From an uncultured Thermoplasmata archaeon (GTDB lineage Archaea; Thermoplasmatota; Thermoplasmata; Methanomassiliicoccales; Methanomethylophilaceae): a stretch of DNA of 9,129 nucleotides. Below the pieces are notes generated by a model. That model saw nothing but the letters and a program-made list of their open reading frames with translations. It was not told where the DNA came from and searched no databases. The position numbers and the translations under genes were made by a program. How positions within the stretch are numbered: the first letter of the stretch is position 1; each line of letters opens with the position of its first letter. Of the stretch, positions 1 through 5,682 are shown piece after piece. The stretch is taken from contig CAMNNR010000039.1 of NCBI GenBank assembly GCA_946545675.1, forward strand, positions 1 to 9,129. The letters run 5' to 3'.

Positions 1-53
1 TATCAAAAACGGCAGGAATTCGAGCATTGCGCGCTCAATTTTAATGTAATAAG

Positions 54-128
54 TGGAGCCACGGGAGGGATTTGAACCCTCGGCCTACGCCTTACCAAGG
101 CGTCGCTATACCTCTTAGCCACCGCGGC
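54..128 (-). tRNA. tRNA-Thr (anticodon GGT), CCA encoded
   Basis: Read on the minus strand, it folds into a complete cloverleaf. The acceptor stem is GCCGCGG/CCGTGGC (one G-T pair), followed by T8 and G9. The D stem GCTA/TAGC has a 7-nt loop. The anticodon stem ACGCC/GGCGT encloses the loop TTGGTAA, and the T arm is GAGGG-TTCAAAT-CCCTC. The anticodon GGT lies at 94-96 and reads ACC/ACT threonine codons. The discriminator is T (position 57), and the 3' CCA is encoded (54-56). G1-C72, C2-G71 and U73 are typical of archaeal tRNA-Thr. No intron is present in the anticodon loop. Positions 1-53 downstream hold no gene that I can support. Confidence 0.96.
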
Positions 129-153
129 TCGTAGTGTCGAGTATCAACAGACC

Positions 154-162
154 ATACATAAA
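154..162 (-). promoter_or_regulatory. TATA box for tRNA-Thr
   Basis: On the minus strand this reads TTTATGTAT. Its centre is about 30 nt from the mature tRNA 5' end at 128, which would place the start of transcription a few bases upstream of the mature end, as is usual for archaeal tRNA genes. It is assigned by position and AT-richness only. Confidence 0.5.
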
Positions 163-212
163 CCTTTTGACACGGCCGGGGCTGCCCGAAATCCCATCGG
201 ATAGACATATCT

Positions 213-220
213 GATATATT
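213..220 (+). promoter_or_regulatory. TATA box for the UPF0145-type gene
   Basis: The sequence GATATATT is centred about 25 nt before the ATG at 241, and no Shine-Dalgarno site lies between. This spacing predicts a leaderless transcript starting at or next to the start codon. The 129-240 gap holds only this element, the tRNA-Thr promoter on the other strand, and a small GC hairpin (CGGG-GCTG-CCCG, 177-188). Confidence 0.5.
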
Positions 221-240
221 CGCATAGCAATCTGGAACAT

Positions 241-603
241 ATGGCAAAAGAAGAAGCGGGTGTCACGGAACCCAAGGGACTTACCTTCGACATCCTCCTC
301 ACCACCACCGAGACGATTCCCGGGAAGCAGTACGAGATCATCGGAATAGTGCAAGGAAACACCATCCAGACCAAGAACATCGGGCGCGACATCACCCAGG
401 GATTCAGGCACATCGCCGGAGGAGAACTCAAGGCATACGTCGACATGGTCTCCAAGGCCCGTGCACTCGCTACCGAGAGGATGCTTGAGGAAGCTGAGAT
501 GATGGGCGCTGATGCTGTCGTAGGACTCAGGTATGCCTCGTCCACCGTGGCCGCGGGAGCCGCAGAGATACTGGCTTTCGGAACCGCAGTGAAATACGTC
601 TGA
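241..603 (+). CDS. YbjQ/UPF0145 family protein
   Basis: This 120-residue protein of unknown biochemical role matches the YbjQ/UPF0145 (DUF74) family, sometimes called a heavy-metal-binding domain. Visible hallmarks are an early strand ending in TTTETIPGK, then EIIGIVQGNT, a central helix rich in Ala and Glu (VDMVSKARALATERMLEEAEMMGADAVVGLRY read in segments), and a closing strand EILAFGTAVKY. MGADAVVGLRY is the most recognisable part. Family members are about 105-120 residues and form small homo-oligomers; this copy adds roughly 13 charged residues at the N-terminus. There is no signal peptide or membrane segment, so it is probably cytosolic. It is probably leaderless, because the TATA-like element sits about 25 nt upstream. 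It is followed after 52 nt by rqcH, which appears to have its own promoter. The metal-binding label is weak, as no Cys or His cluster is present. Confidence 0.9.
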   Translation: MAKEEAGVTEPKGLTFDILLTTTETIPGKQYEIIGIVQGNTIQTKNIGRDITQGFRHIAGGELKAYVDMVSKARALATERMLEEAEMMGADAVVGLRYASSTVAAGAAEILAFGTAVKYV

Positions 604-625
604 ATCTACGACGAACACCCAATGG

Positions 626-633
626 TTTATCAC
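626..633 (+). promoter_or_regulatory. TATA box for rqcH
   Basis: TTTATCAC is centred 26.5 nt upstream of the ATG at 656. It fits a leaderless start exactly there and argues against the upstream TTG (638) and ATG (644), which would lie before the predicted transcription start. Confidence 0.5.
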
Positions 634-655
634 AACGTTGGCTATGGTGGCACAT

Positions 656-2605
656 ATGAAGAAGGAAATGAGTTCGTTCGACGTAAGCTCCCTTGTCAAG
701 GATATGGCGGTTCTAGAAGACGCCCATATGGACAAGATCTACCAGTGGGAGAACAACGTACTCTTCCGTATCAACACCAAGAACGACGGTAAGGCGGATC
801 TCTTCTTCAAGGACAAGAAATGGCTCTACCTGTCCCCTGACAGGCCGGAGACCCCCACGACACCCACCTCGTTTGCCACCTTCATGAGGAAATACCTCAC
901 CAACGCCCGCATCGGCAAGACCAAACAGGTCGGCTTCGACCGTATCGTCATACTCGAAGTGTTCAAGGCGGATGCGGATTACCAGCTCATCTTCGAAATG
1001 TTCGGCGGAGGCAACGTCCTGCTCGTACAGGAAGGGAAGATCGTTAACTGTCTCACCCAGAGGACTTTCAGGGACAGGGCCACCAGGCCCGGCGAGGACT
1101 ACGTCATGCCCAAGGAGAGGTTCAACCCCATGTCGGCCGACGAGAAGTCCTTCTGCGATGTCTTCAGGACCTCGGAATCCGATACGGTAAGGACCCTCGC
1201 TACGGTCAACAACCTCGGAGGACAGTATGCGGAAGAGGTCTGCAAACGTGCGGGATGCGAGAAGGGCGTTCCTGCATCGGAGGTCACCGATACCGCTCTT
1301 GCCGAGATGTACAAGGCATTACGCACGATCACTGAGCAGATATCGGAGAAATCCGAACCCACGATTTTCCGCAAGGATGGGAAGATCGTGGACATCGCCC
1401 CGGTCAACCTGCAGATCTACGACGACTGCGAGAAGGAGTTCCCCGAAACCATCTCCCTCGCCGTCGGCAAATACATCGCTGAGATGGCCACGGCCGAGAA
1501 GAAGGAGTTCAAGGACCCCGAGATAGAGAAGCTCAAGAAGAGGATCGAGAAGCAGACCGAGACCGTTCAGACCTACCGTCAGAACGCCGAGAAACTGAAG
1601 GCCCAGGCCGATTCGCTCTACACCGAATACCAGAAGGTCACCGAGCTCCTGACCGTCCTCAACGAACAGTCCCAGAAGCTCAATTGGGAGAAACTCACGG
1701 AGGGTGCGCTGAAGATCCCCTACGTCGATTACATCGATCCCGAGAAGAACAAGGTCGCCATGAAGATCGGCTTCCTCACGGTAGAACTCGACTACACCAA
1801 GAACATCGACGCCAACGCTTCCGACATCTATGCCAAAGGCAAGAACGAAGCGGAGAAAGCGGACAACGCCGAGAAAGCACTCCAGGACAGTCAGGCAGAG
1901 CTCGAGAAGAAACAGAAGGGATTCGACAAGAAGGTGGCCATGGAACTTTCCAAAGCCACCCCCACCAAGAAGTTCTGGTTCGAGACCTACAAATGGTTCA
2001 TAACCTCCGAGGGCAAGCTCGTGATCGCCGGAAGGGACACCCACTCCAACGACCAGATCGTGAAGAAGCATCTGAAAGACCCGGATGTCTATGTTCACGC
2101 GGATATCCACGGGGCCCCGTCCGTCATTCTCAAGGACGGTTCCAAGGCTTCCGACCAGGAACTCAGGGAGGCTTGCTGGTTCGCGCTCGCCCAATCCAAA
2201 GCATGGATGGCCGGTTCAATGGAAGGAGGGGCATTCTGGGCCTATCCCGACCAGGTCAGCAAGACCCCCAACGCAGGTGAATTCGTCCCCCGCGGTGCGT
2301 TCATAGTCCGCGGTAAGAGGAATTGGGAATACCATCTCCCGCTGGTTCTTGCCGTCGGCGAGATAGAGTACGAAGGCAGCAGGAAGATCATGTGCGCACC
2401 CACCGAGGTCATCGAGAAGTGCAGCGAGAAGTACTACGTTATCAAGCCCTCGAAAGAGAAGAACGGCAGGATCAACGGCGATATCGCCAAGGCCATGGAG
2501 GTTCCCGAGGAGGAGATCTCCAGGATTCTCCCTCCGGGATCGATCGAGATCGTCAGGACCGTATGGCCCAAGCCCGACGAAGAGGATGAAGAAACGAACG
2601 AATGA
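656..2605 (+). CDS. rqcH: NFACT-family ribosome quality control factor RqcH
   Basis: A homologue of bacterial RqcH and eukaryotic Rqc2/NEMF, 649 residues. Family members bind the obstructed large ribosomal subunit with peptidyl-tRNA still attached, recruit tRNA, and in bacteria direct C-terminal alanine tailing of the stalled chain. Domains in order: NFACT-N (about 1-175) with the DR pair at D95-R96 in GFDRIVILEV, which is needed for tRNA recruitment in studied homologues; a helix-hairpin-helix region (about 180-225); long charged coiled-coil arms (about 280-335 and 393-432); and NFACT-R/DUF814 (about 437-540) with the signature GRDTHSNDQIVKKHL and VHADIHGAPSVILK. The tail is very acidic (PDEEDEETNE). 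I chose ATG 656 because homologues begin with MKKEM-type sequence and the TATA box is 26 nt upstream. Starts at 638 (TTG), 644 and 668 are also open. It is a complete gene with TGA stop, convergent with tRNA-Arg. Confidence 0.95.
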   Translation: MKKEMSSFDVSSLVKDMAVLEDAHMDKIYQWENNVLFRINTKNDGKADLFFKDKKWLYLSPDRPETPTTPTSFATFMRKYLTNARIGKTKQVGFDRIVILEVFKADADYQLIFEMFGGGNVLLVQEGKIVNCLTQRTFRDRATRPGEDYVMPKERFNPMSADEKSFCDVFRTSESDTVRTLATVNNLGGQYAEEVCKRAGCEKGVPASEVTDTALAEMYKALRTITEQISEKSEPTIFRKDGKIVDIAPVNLQIYDDCEKEFPETISLAVGKYIAEMATAEKKEFKDPEIEKLKKRIEKQTETVQTYRQNAEKLKAQADSLYTEYQKVTELLTVLNEQSQKLNWEKLTEGALKIPYVDYIDPEKNKVAMKIGFLTVELDYTKNIDANASDIYAKGKNEAEKADNAEKALQDSQAELEKKQKGFDKKVAMELSKATPTKKFWFETYKWFITSEGKLVIAGRDTHSNDQIVKKHLKDPDVYVHADIHGAPSVILKDGSKASDQELREACWFALAQSKAWMAGSMEGGAFWAYPDQVSKTPNAGEFVPRGAFIVRGKRNWEYHLPLVLAVGEIEYEGSRKIMCAPTEVIEKCSEKYYVIKPSKEKNGRINGDIAKAMEVPEEEISRILPPGSIEIVRTVWPKPDEEDEETNE

Positions 2606-2626
2606 CTGAATCCGTTCAAATTCTGT

Positions 2627-2639
2627 AAAATCCGAAAAA
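2627..2639 (-). terminator. oligo-T terminator after tRNA-Arg
   Basis: On the minus strand, a TTTTT run (2639-2635) begins 3 nt after the encoded CCA, and a TTTT run follows at 2630-2627. Archaeal RNA polymerase terminates on such T runs without needing a hairpin. It lies in the 37-nt gap between rqcH and tRNA-Arg, which are convergent. Confidence 0.6.
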
Positions 2640-2642
2640 GTA

Positions 2643-2719
2643 TGGCGGGCGTATTGGGATTCGAACCCAAGTCTGGGGCTCCGCAAGCCCTCAGGATATC
2701 CAAGCTACCCCATACGCCC
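2643..2719 (-). tRNA. tRNA-Arg (anticodon GCG), CCA encoded
   Basis: On the minus strand the acceptor stem GGGCGTA/TACGCCC is a perfect 7 bp, the discriminator is G, and CCA is encoded (2643-2645). The anticodon stem GGGC/GCCC encloses loop TTGCGGA, giving anticodon GCG (2682-2684), which reads CGC/CGT arginine codons. The T arm is TTGGG-TTCGAAT-CCCAA. A20 follows the conserved GG of the D loop, a known arginine identity base. The D stem is weak (G10-U25 wobble, U13-U22 mismatch), and 27-43 is A-C. The D arm and anticodon stem otherwise resemble archaeal tRNA-Pro. The isotype is assigned from the anticodon. Confidence 0.92.
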
Positions 2720-2735
2720 GTGGATTTTATGCGGT

Positions 2736-2753
2736 CTTATCCTTTCGGATAGG
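2736..2753 (-). other. GNRA-type hairpin in the rps17e-tRNA-Arg gap
   Basis: On the minus strand, TATCC and GGATA arms enclose a GAAA tetraloop, and one more outer C-G pair closes after a C-A mismatch. It lies 16 nt past the rps17e stop codon and 16 nt before the tRNA. It could mark the end of the rps17e transcript or a processing site if gene and tRNA are co-transcribed. I see no convincing separate TATA box for the tRNA. No T tract follows directly. Confidence 0.4.
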
Positions 2754-2769
2754 TAAATGGTTTCTACCT

Positions 2770-2961
2770 TCAAGCCTCAGGGTGGCAGAGGTAGCGGGTG
2801 ATGTATCCGGCGATCTTGTTCCTCATGGGGACGGTGGAAACGTCAGTCAGCTGGGCGACCATCTCTTTGTTGTTGTCGAAGTCCTTGCTGAATGCCTGAG
2901 GATATTTGTTGATCAGTTCGATGGATACTCTCTTGATGTAGGTGGGTCTTATTCTTCCCAT
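2770..2961 (-). CDS. rps17e: Small ribosomal subunit protein eS17 (S17e)
   Basis: This 63-residue protein of the small ribosomal subunit is shared by archaea and eukaryotes and absent from bacteria. The start MGRIRPTYIKRVSIELI and the segments NKYPQAFSKDFDNNKEMV, VSTVPMRNKIAGYITRYL are classic S17e sequence. The length equals the short archaeal form, without the eukaryotic extension. The reading frame is open 12 codons further upstream, but ATG 2961 is the conserved start and has GGTGA spaced 6 nt before it. A strong TATA box at 3001-3009 gives the gene its own promoter despite lying only 61 nt after thyX on the same strand. The TGA stop is followed by a hairpin and then tRNA-Arg. Confidence 0.96.
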   Translation of the reverse strand: MGRIRPTYIKRVSIELINKYPQAFSKDFDNNKEMVAQLTDVSTVPMRNKIAGYITRYLCHPEA

Positions 2962-2966
2962 ATCGT

Positions 2967-2971
2967 TCACC
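2967..2971 (-). promoter_or_regulatory. Ribosome binding site of rps17e
   Basis: GGTGA on the minus strand is 6 nt before ATG 2961 and complements the anti-Shine-Dalgarno end of 16S rRNA. It decides the start in favour of MGRIRP over the longer open frame. Confidence 0.7.
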
Positions 2972-3000
2972 GAGTTATATGCGTGTGTGATAGACAATCC

Positions 3001-3009
3001 ATATTTAAA
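3001..3009 (-). promoter_or_regulatory. TATA box of rps17e
   Basis: TTTAAATAT on the minus strand is the best TATA match in the window. Transcription would start near 2978, leaving a 5' leader of about 17 nt that contains the GGTGA site. It sits 13 nt past the thyX stop codon. Confidence 0.75.
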
Positions 3010-3022
3010 GATTGGTAACGGC

Positions 3023-3703
3023 TCATTCCTCCACTTGGATGAACTCTTTTCTCCTCGAGTGCCCGCAGGACTTCTCTCCCTCGGGGCAGGGGCCCCTTAC
3101 ACAGGCAGGGCCCGCATACGCGAAGATGACTGGACATACCTCTTTGCACTGTCTGAGCATCTCGTCGGCCATGTCCCTGATCTCCTTCTGGGCACGGGTA
3201 CAGCACCTGAGGGTGAAGAAATGCATGAGCTCCCTTGCGTTCATGGTCACGGTGATGTTGGTGGTGCATCCGTTGGGCAGGACGTATCTTGCATCCTCCG
3301 CGAGGATGCCAAGGGATTCTAGTTTCCCGTAGGTGTCCCAGATCTGAATCATGAGGTCCTCGTACAGCTTCTTGGCCTCAGGATTGTCCTTTATTGTGTC
3401 CGGGATCACATAAGTGGGCTCGTTGAGGGAAACATACCTCTGGCTCTGTTGTGAGAACGAGGCTACCCTGTGCCTTACCAACTGGTGAGTAAGCGAGCGG
3501 GAGACGCCTTCCACGGAGAACGTGAAGACCGCGTGCTCGATGACGGAATGGTGACCCATGGCCACGACGCTCGAGAGCATTTTGGCTGGGTTTTTCATGG
3601 TGTCCACGAGCGTACCGGAGGGGTTCTCGGAATAACAGGAACGCGCTGCTGCGGCGCATACTCTGTCTGCGTTCGGGGTATAGGCTAGAAGTTTCACAAT
3701 CAT
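3023..3703 (-). CDS. thyX: FAD-dependent thymidylate synthase ThyX
   Basis: This 226-residue flavin-dependent thymidylate synthase makes dTMP from dUMP using methylene-tetrahydrofolate (or an archaeal analogue) and NADPH, in the cytosol. The diagnostic ThyX motif RHR-x7-S is present as RHRVASFSQQSQR at residues 77-89. Other family segments are MGHHSVIEHAVFTF (about 49-62), EDARYVLPNG (136-145) and MNARELMHFFTLRCCTRAQ (154-172). Length is normal. Odd point: the C-terminus carries closely spaced cysteines, C186, C190, C201, C206 and C213 (CVRGPCPEGEKSCGH), suggestive of a metal site, though no function is shown. The start ATG lies 1 nt after the stop of the TraB-like gene and has GGGAGT 9 nt upstream, inside that gene, so the two are translationally coupled and probably share one transcript. 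Confidence 0.97.
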   Translation of the reverse strand: MIVKLLAYTPNADRVCAAAARSCYSENPSGTLVDTMKNPAKMLSSVVAMGHHSVIEHAVFTFSVEGVSRSLTHQLVRHRVASFSQQSQRYVSLNEPTYVIPDTIKDNPEAKKLYEDLMIQIWDTYGKLESLGILAEDARYVLPNGCTTNITVTMNARELMHFFTLRCCTRAQKEIRDMADEMLRQCKEVCPVIFAYAGPACVRGPCPEGEKSCGHSRRKEFIQVEE

Positions 3704-3704
3704 C

Positions 3705-4454
3705 TCAATCAGACTCCCAAAATTCCGTCTTGAGCTTCATGACCCTGTCCTGGTCCATAAGCTCCCACAGCCTGACGGCACGGATCTCCAAATCAGGCGG
3801 AAGCAGTTTGATCAGCCCGTCCACGTGGGCATCGCCTACGACAGCGACCACACGTTCATGGCTCGAACACGCCTTGGCGATCTCCTTCGCCATGTGCTCG
3901 TTGCGTTCGTCAATGAGTACCCTCACCAGTGTCGGATACTTCTTCCTCATGTCCTCCACATAGGCTTCCTGGTCCTTGTTATAATCACTCTGGGTCTTTT
4001 CCACCCTGCGCTTCTTGAACATGTTGTCGAGGGTGCCGGACATCTTGTAGCGGAGCTTCTCCCTGCGGGACATCTCGTCCCACATGCGGGTGAGGGATTC
4101 CTGTGCATCGAAGTCTATGCAGTAGATCTTGGCATCCACGGATTTGGCCGCTCCGATGGCCGCCACCATATCGGCACCGGCCTGACTGCGGTTCTTCTCG
4201 GAGACCTTCTCCTGATACTTGGCGGACTGCCTGAAAACGGGGGAGGATTTCTTCAGCCTCTCCTCATGGGTGGCGTCCGGGTCGATGCCCCTGGCCTCCA
4301 GATCCTTCCTCACGGCTTCCTTGTCACCGGTCAGGATATGGAACCTGAAGTCGTCCAACTCGATGCAGACCGCGTCGGGCCAGGCCTGTCTGACGAGGAA
4401 CGAGACTGTCTCGCCGATTCTGAAGACATGGCCTGTGCCGATTAGCGTGAGCAT
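3705..4454 (-). CDS. TraB/GumN-like (TIKI superfamily) protein
   Basis: This 249-residue protein resembles the TraB/PrgY/GumN family, related to TIKI metalloproteases. Seen features: the N-terminal GTGHVF (H9), IELDDFRFHIL (E32, R37), DERNEHMA (about 182-189) and the closing VVAVVGDAHVDGL (H210). The paired GxxH motifs and the ERN motif are the family's conserved, probably metal-binding, positions. Many archaeal TraB proteins are near 390 residues with a membrane C-terminus; this one is short, charged and has no membrane segment, so it looks cytosolic. The middle (about 120-175) is rich in Lys and Arg. Its substrate is unknown. It is upstream of thyX with a 1-nt gap between stop and start. 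A TATA-like CTTATCT about 27 nt before the ATG suggests a leaderless start separate from the MORN gene 48 nt upstream. Confidence 0.82.
   Translation of the reverse strand: MLTLIGTGHVFRIGETVSFLVRQAWPDAVCIELDDFRFHILTGDKEAVRKDLEARGIDPDATHEERLKKSSPVFRQSAKYQEKVSEKNRSQAGADMVAAIGAAKSVDAKIYCIDFDAQESLTRMWDEMSRREKLRYKMSGTLDNMFKKRRVEKTQSDYNKDQEAYVEDMRKKYPTLVRVLIDERNEHMAKEIAKACSSHERVVAVVGDAHVDGLIKLLPPDLEIRAVRLWELMDQDRVMKLKTEFWESD
3713..3718 (-). promoter_or_regulatory. Ribosome binding site of thyX
   Basis: GGGAGT on the minus strand lies 9 nt before ATG 3703, within the last codons of the TraB-like gene. Its presence fits an internal operon gene, in contrast with the leaderless first genes nearby. Confidence 0.65.
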
Positions 4455-4460
4455 ACAGAA

Positions 4461-4485
4461 CGAGAATACTCTCGGGAGATAAGAC
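4461..4485 (-). promoter_or_regulatory. Promoter of the TraB-like/thyX unit with palindrome
   Basis: A TATA-like CTTATCT (minus strand, around 4478-4484) is centred about 27 nt before ATG 4454. Between it and the start lies a perfect inverted repeat, CGAGA-ATAC-TCTCG (4461-4474). It could be an operator placed between TATA box and transcription start, or the tail hairpin of the upstream MORN transcript. Both readings are inferences. Confidence 0.35.
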
Positions 4486-4502
4486 CTTACCTAACGACAT
4501 GT

Positions 4503-4967
4503 TCATTCGGTGAGGCGCTTGTCATCGGAATTGACCGCGCACCCCTGAACCCATGGTCCGGAATAGATGGCCGAACCGTCAGCGGTGTAGTAGGTTCCCT
4601 CACCTTCCATCACACCGTTCACGAAGTCGCCTTCGTAGCGGTCGCCGGAGGGCCAGGTCATCTTGCCTTTCCCCACGGGTTTCCCATTAGCGAAATCCCC
4701 TACGTAGACCTCCCCCGAGGGCCAGGTCATGATTCCCTTGCCGGAGATCGTGTCGTCCAGGAAATCTCCCTCGTAGACCTTGCCGTCCGCCCATGCATAG
4801 CGGCCGTGACCATTGAAACGTCCGTTCCTGAACTCTCCGATGTAGATGTTGCCCGAGTTGAAGAAGAACGAGCCGTAACCGTGTTCAGTGGTACCGTCCT
4901 CGGCTACCTGTCCGCGATAGAATCCGTCCTCGTAATCTATCCTCACGAAATCATCGGGCGTTTCCAT
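4503..4967 (-). CDS. MORN-repeat protein
   Basis: This 154-residue protein is built almost entirely of MORN repeats (about 23 residues, pattern YxGxFxxGxxxGxGxxxxxxG). Units lie at about 15-39 (divergent), 40-62, 63-85, 86-108 and 109-131, with a partial unit at 132-139 (SAIYSGPW). Typical lines are KVYEGDFLDDTISGKGIMTW and EVYVGDFANGKPVGKGKMTW. MORN repeats form an elongated beta structure and usually mediate protein or membrane contact, not catalysis; no other domain, signal peptide or membrane helix is seen. The short N-terminal leader is acidic (METPDDFVRIDYED). I start at ATG 4967; the frame stays open upstream, but that stretch is low-complexity, overlaps the divergent promoter and the HAD gene, and is not MORN-like. 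It is divergent from the HAD phosphatase gene and shares its promoter region. The partner is unknown. Confidence 0.88.
   Translation of the reverse strand: METPDDFVRIDYEDGFYRGQVAEDGTTEHGYGSFFFNSGNIYIGEFRNGRFNGHGRYAWADGKVYEGDFLDDTISGKGIMTWPSGEVYVGDFANGKPVGKGKMTWPSGDRYEGDFVNGVMEGEGTYYTADGSAIYSGPWVQGCAVNSDDKRLTE
4575..4850 (-). repeat. Four in-frame 69-nt MORN coding repeats
   Basis: Four consecutive 23-codon units encode MORN repeats. The units are mostly diverged at DNA level, but the third and fourth (encoding residues 63-85 and 86-108) keep an identical 14-nt block, GAGGGCCAGGTCAT on the plus strand at 4648-4661 and 4717-4730, exactly 69 nt apart. This suggests unit duplication or conversion. 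Confidence 0.75.
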
Positions 4968-4987
4968 GGAGTGCCCTATGTAGAACA

Positions 4988-5005
4988 GGAATAATACTTT
5001 ATTCC
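4988..5005. promoter_or_regulatory. Symmetric divergent promoter (MORN gene / HAD gene)
   Basis: A perfect inverted repeat, GGAATAA-TACT-TTATTCC, has its centre at 4996.5, exactly 29.5 nt from both the MORN ATG (4967) and the HAD ATG (5026). AT-rich TATA-like blocks in each arm (TTATT-type, centred near 5000 and 4993) are about 26-27 nt from each start. Neither gene has a clear Shine-Dalgarno site, so both are probably leaderless and driven from this one element. Confidence 0.6.
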
Positions 5006-5025
5006 AAAAGAAGGTTGGATGCGGT

Positions 5026-5682
5026 ATGCCTAGCAAATACGACCTCGTCTGTTTCGACATGGATGGCACTCTGACACGCACCCGCAGCACTTGGAGCTGG
5101 GTACACGAGTGCCTGGGCACCGAGGACGAAGAGGGCTACCAGCTGTTCATCAACCAGAAGATCACCGAACAGGAATTCATGAGGATGGACATCGAAGTCT
5201 GGAAGCAGGCCAAGCCGGGCATATGCAGGAAGGACCTGGTGAAGATCTTCCAGGGCCTGCCGCTCATCCAAGGCATCCAGGAGACAATAGCCACGCTCCG
5301 CGATGCGGGTATGAGATGCGTCATAATCTCCGGCGGCATAGATATCGCCGCGGAGATGATCGTGAACGAATTCGGTTTCGACGGATTCGCGGCCGACAGT
5401 CTCGCCATGGACGAGGAGGGCCGCCTCACCGGAGAGGGCGTGAAGGTCGTGGACCTTCAGGACAAGAGCATCTGGGTCAGGAAGTTCATCGAGAAATACG
5501 GGACCACACCGGAACGCACCGTGTCCATCGGAAACTCGTTCACGGACATCCCCATGTTCAAGACCTCCGGTTTCTCGATCGCGATAAACGCGGACGAATA
5601 CACCGAGGCCGAAGCCACGGTTAAGATCAAGACCGAGAACATCGCGGATATTCTGGACCTGATCCTTTTCGATAAAGAGTGA
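5026..5682 (+). CDS. HAD-superfamily phosphatase, SerB-like
   Basis: This 218-residue haloacid dehalogenase-superfamily hydrolase resembles phosphoserine phosphatases (subfamily IB). Motif I is FDMDGTLT, with nucleophile D11 and acid/base D13. Motif II is ISGG (S102). A motif III lysine is likely K147 (DLQDKSIW). Motif IV is IGNSFTDIPMF, with D174 as the metal ligand and Asn170 where phosphoserine phosphatases usually have Asp in GDGxND. A helical cap occupies roughly residues 18-80. No signal peptide is seen; the protein is cytosolic. It may be a phosphoserine phosphatase of serine synthesis or a relative acting on another small phosphate ester; the Asn in motif IV makes a precise call unsafe. 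It is divergent from the MORN gene and convergent with the Zn-ribbon gene, from whose stop codon it is separated by only 3 nt. Confidence 0.9.
   Translation: MPSKYDLVCFDMDGTLTRTRSTWSWVHECLGTEDEEGYQLFINQKITEQEFMRMDIEVWKQAKPGICRKDLVKIFQGLPLIQGIQETIATLRDAGMRCVIISGGIDIAAEMIVNEFGFDGFAADSLAMDEEGRLTGEGVKVVDLQDKSIWVRKFIEKYGTTPERTVSIGNSFTDIPMFKTSGFSIAINADEYTEAEATVKIKTENIADILDLILFDKE

Noticed and set aside
21..39. Small GAGC/GCTC and ATTG/CAAT repeats after tRNA-Thr as a terminator
   Set aside because: The stems are only 4 bp and overlap in mutually exclusive ways, and no T run follows.
638..655. Upstream TTG/ATG start extending RqcH by 4-6 residues
   Set aside because: The extension is not part of the conserved N-terminus, and the TATA spacing points to ATG 656.
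1319..2194. Long open frame (291 codons) on the minus strand inside rqcH
   Set aside because: It is antisense to conserved NFACT sequence and gives a low-complexity Leu/Gly/Val-rich product, as expected from the reverse frame of a GC-rich gene.
3825..4445. Plus-strand open frame (206 codons) opposite the TraB-like gene
   Set aside because: The minus strand carries the conserved TraB motifs; this frame has none and no promoter or ribosome binding site.
4575..4850. The repeated DNA as a CRISPR array or non-coding satellite
   Set aside because: The period is a multiple of three, the frame is open throughout, and the product matches MORN repeats.
4968..5120. N-terminal extension of the MORN protein by 51 codons
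   Set aside because: It would read through the divergent promoter and into the HAD gene antisense, and it encodes unrelated sequence.
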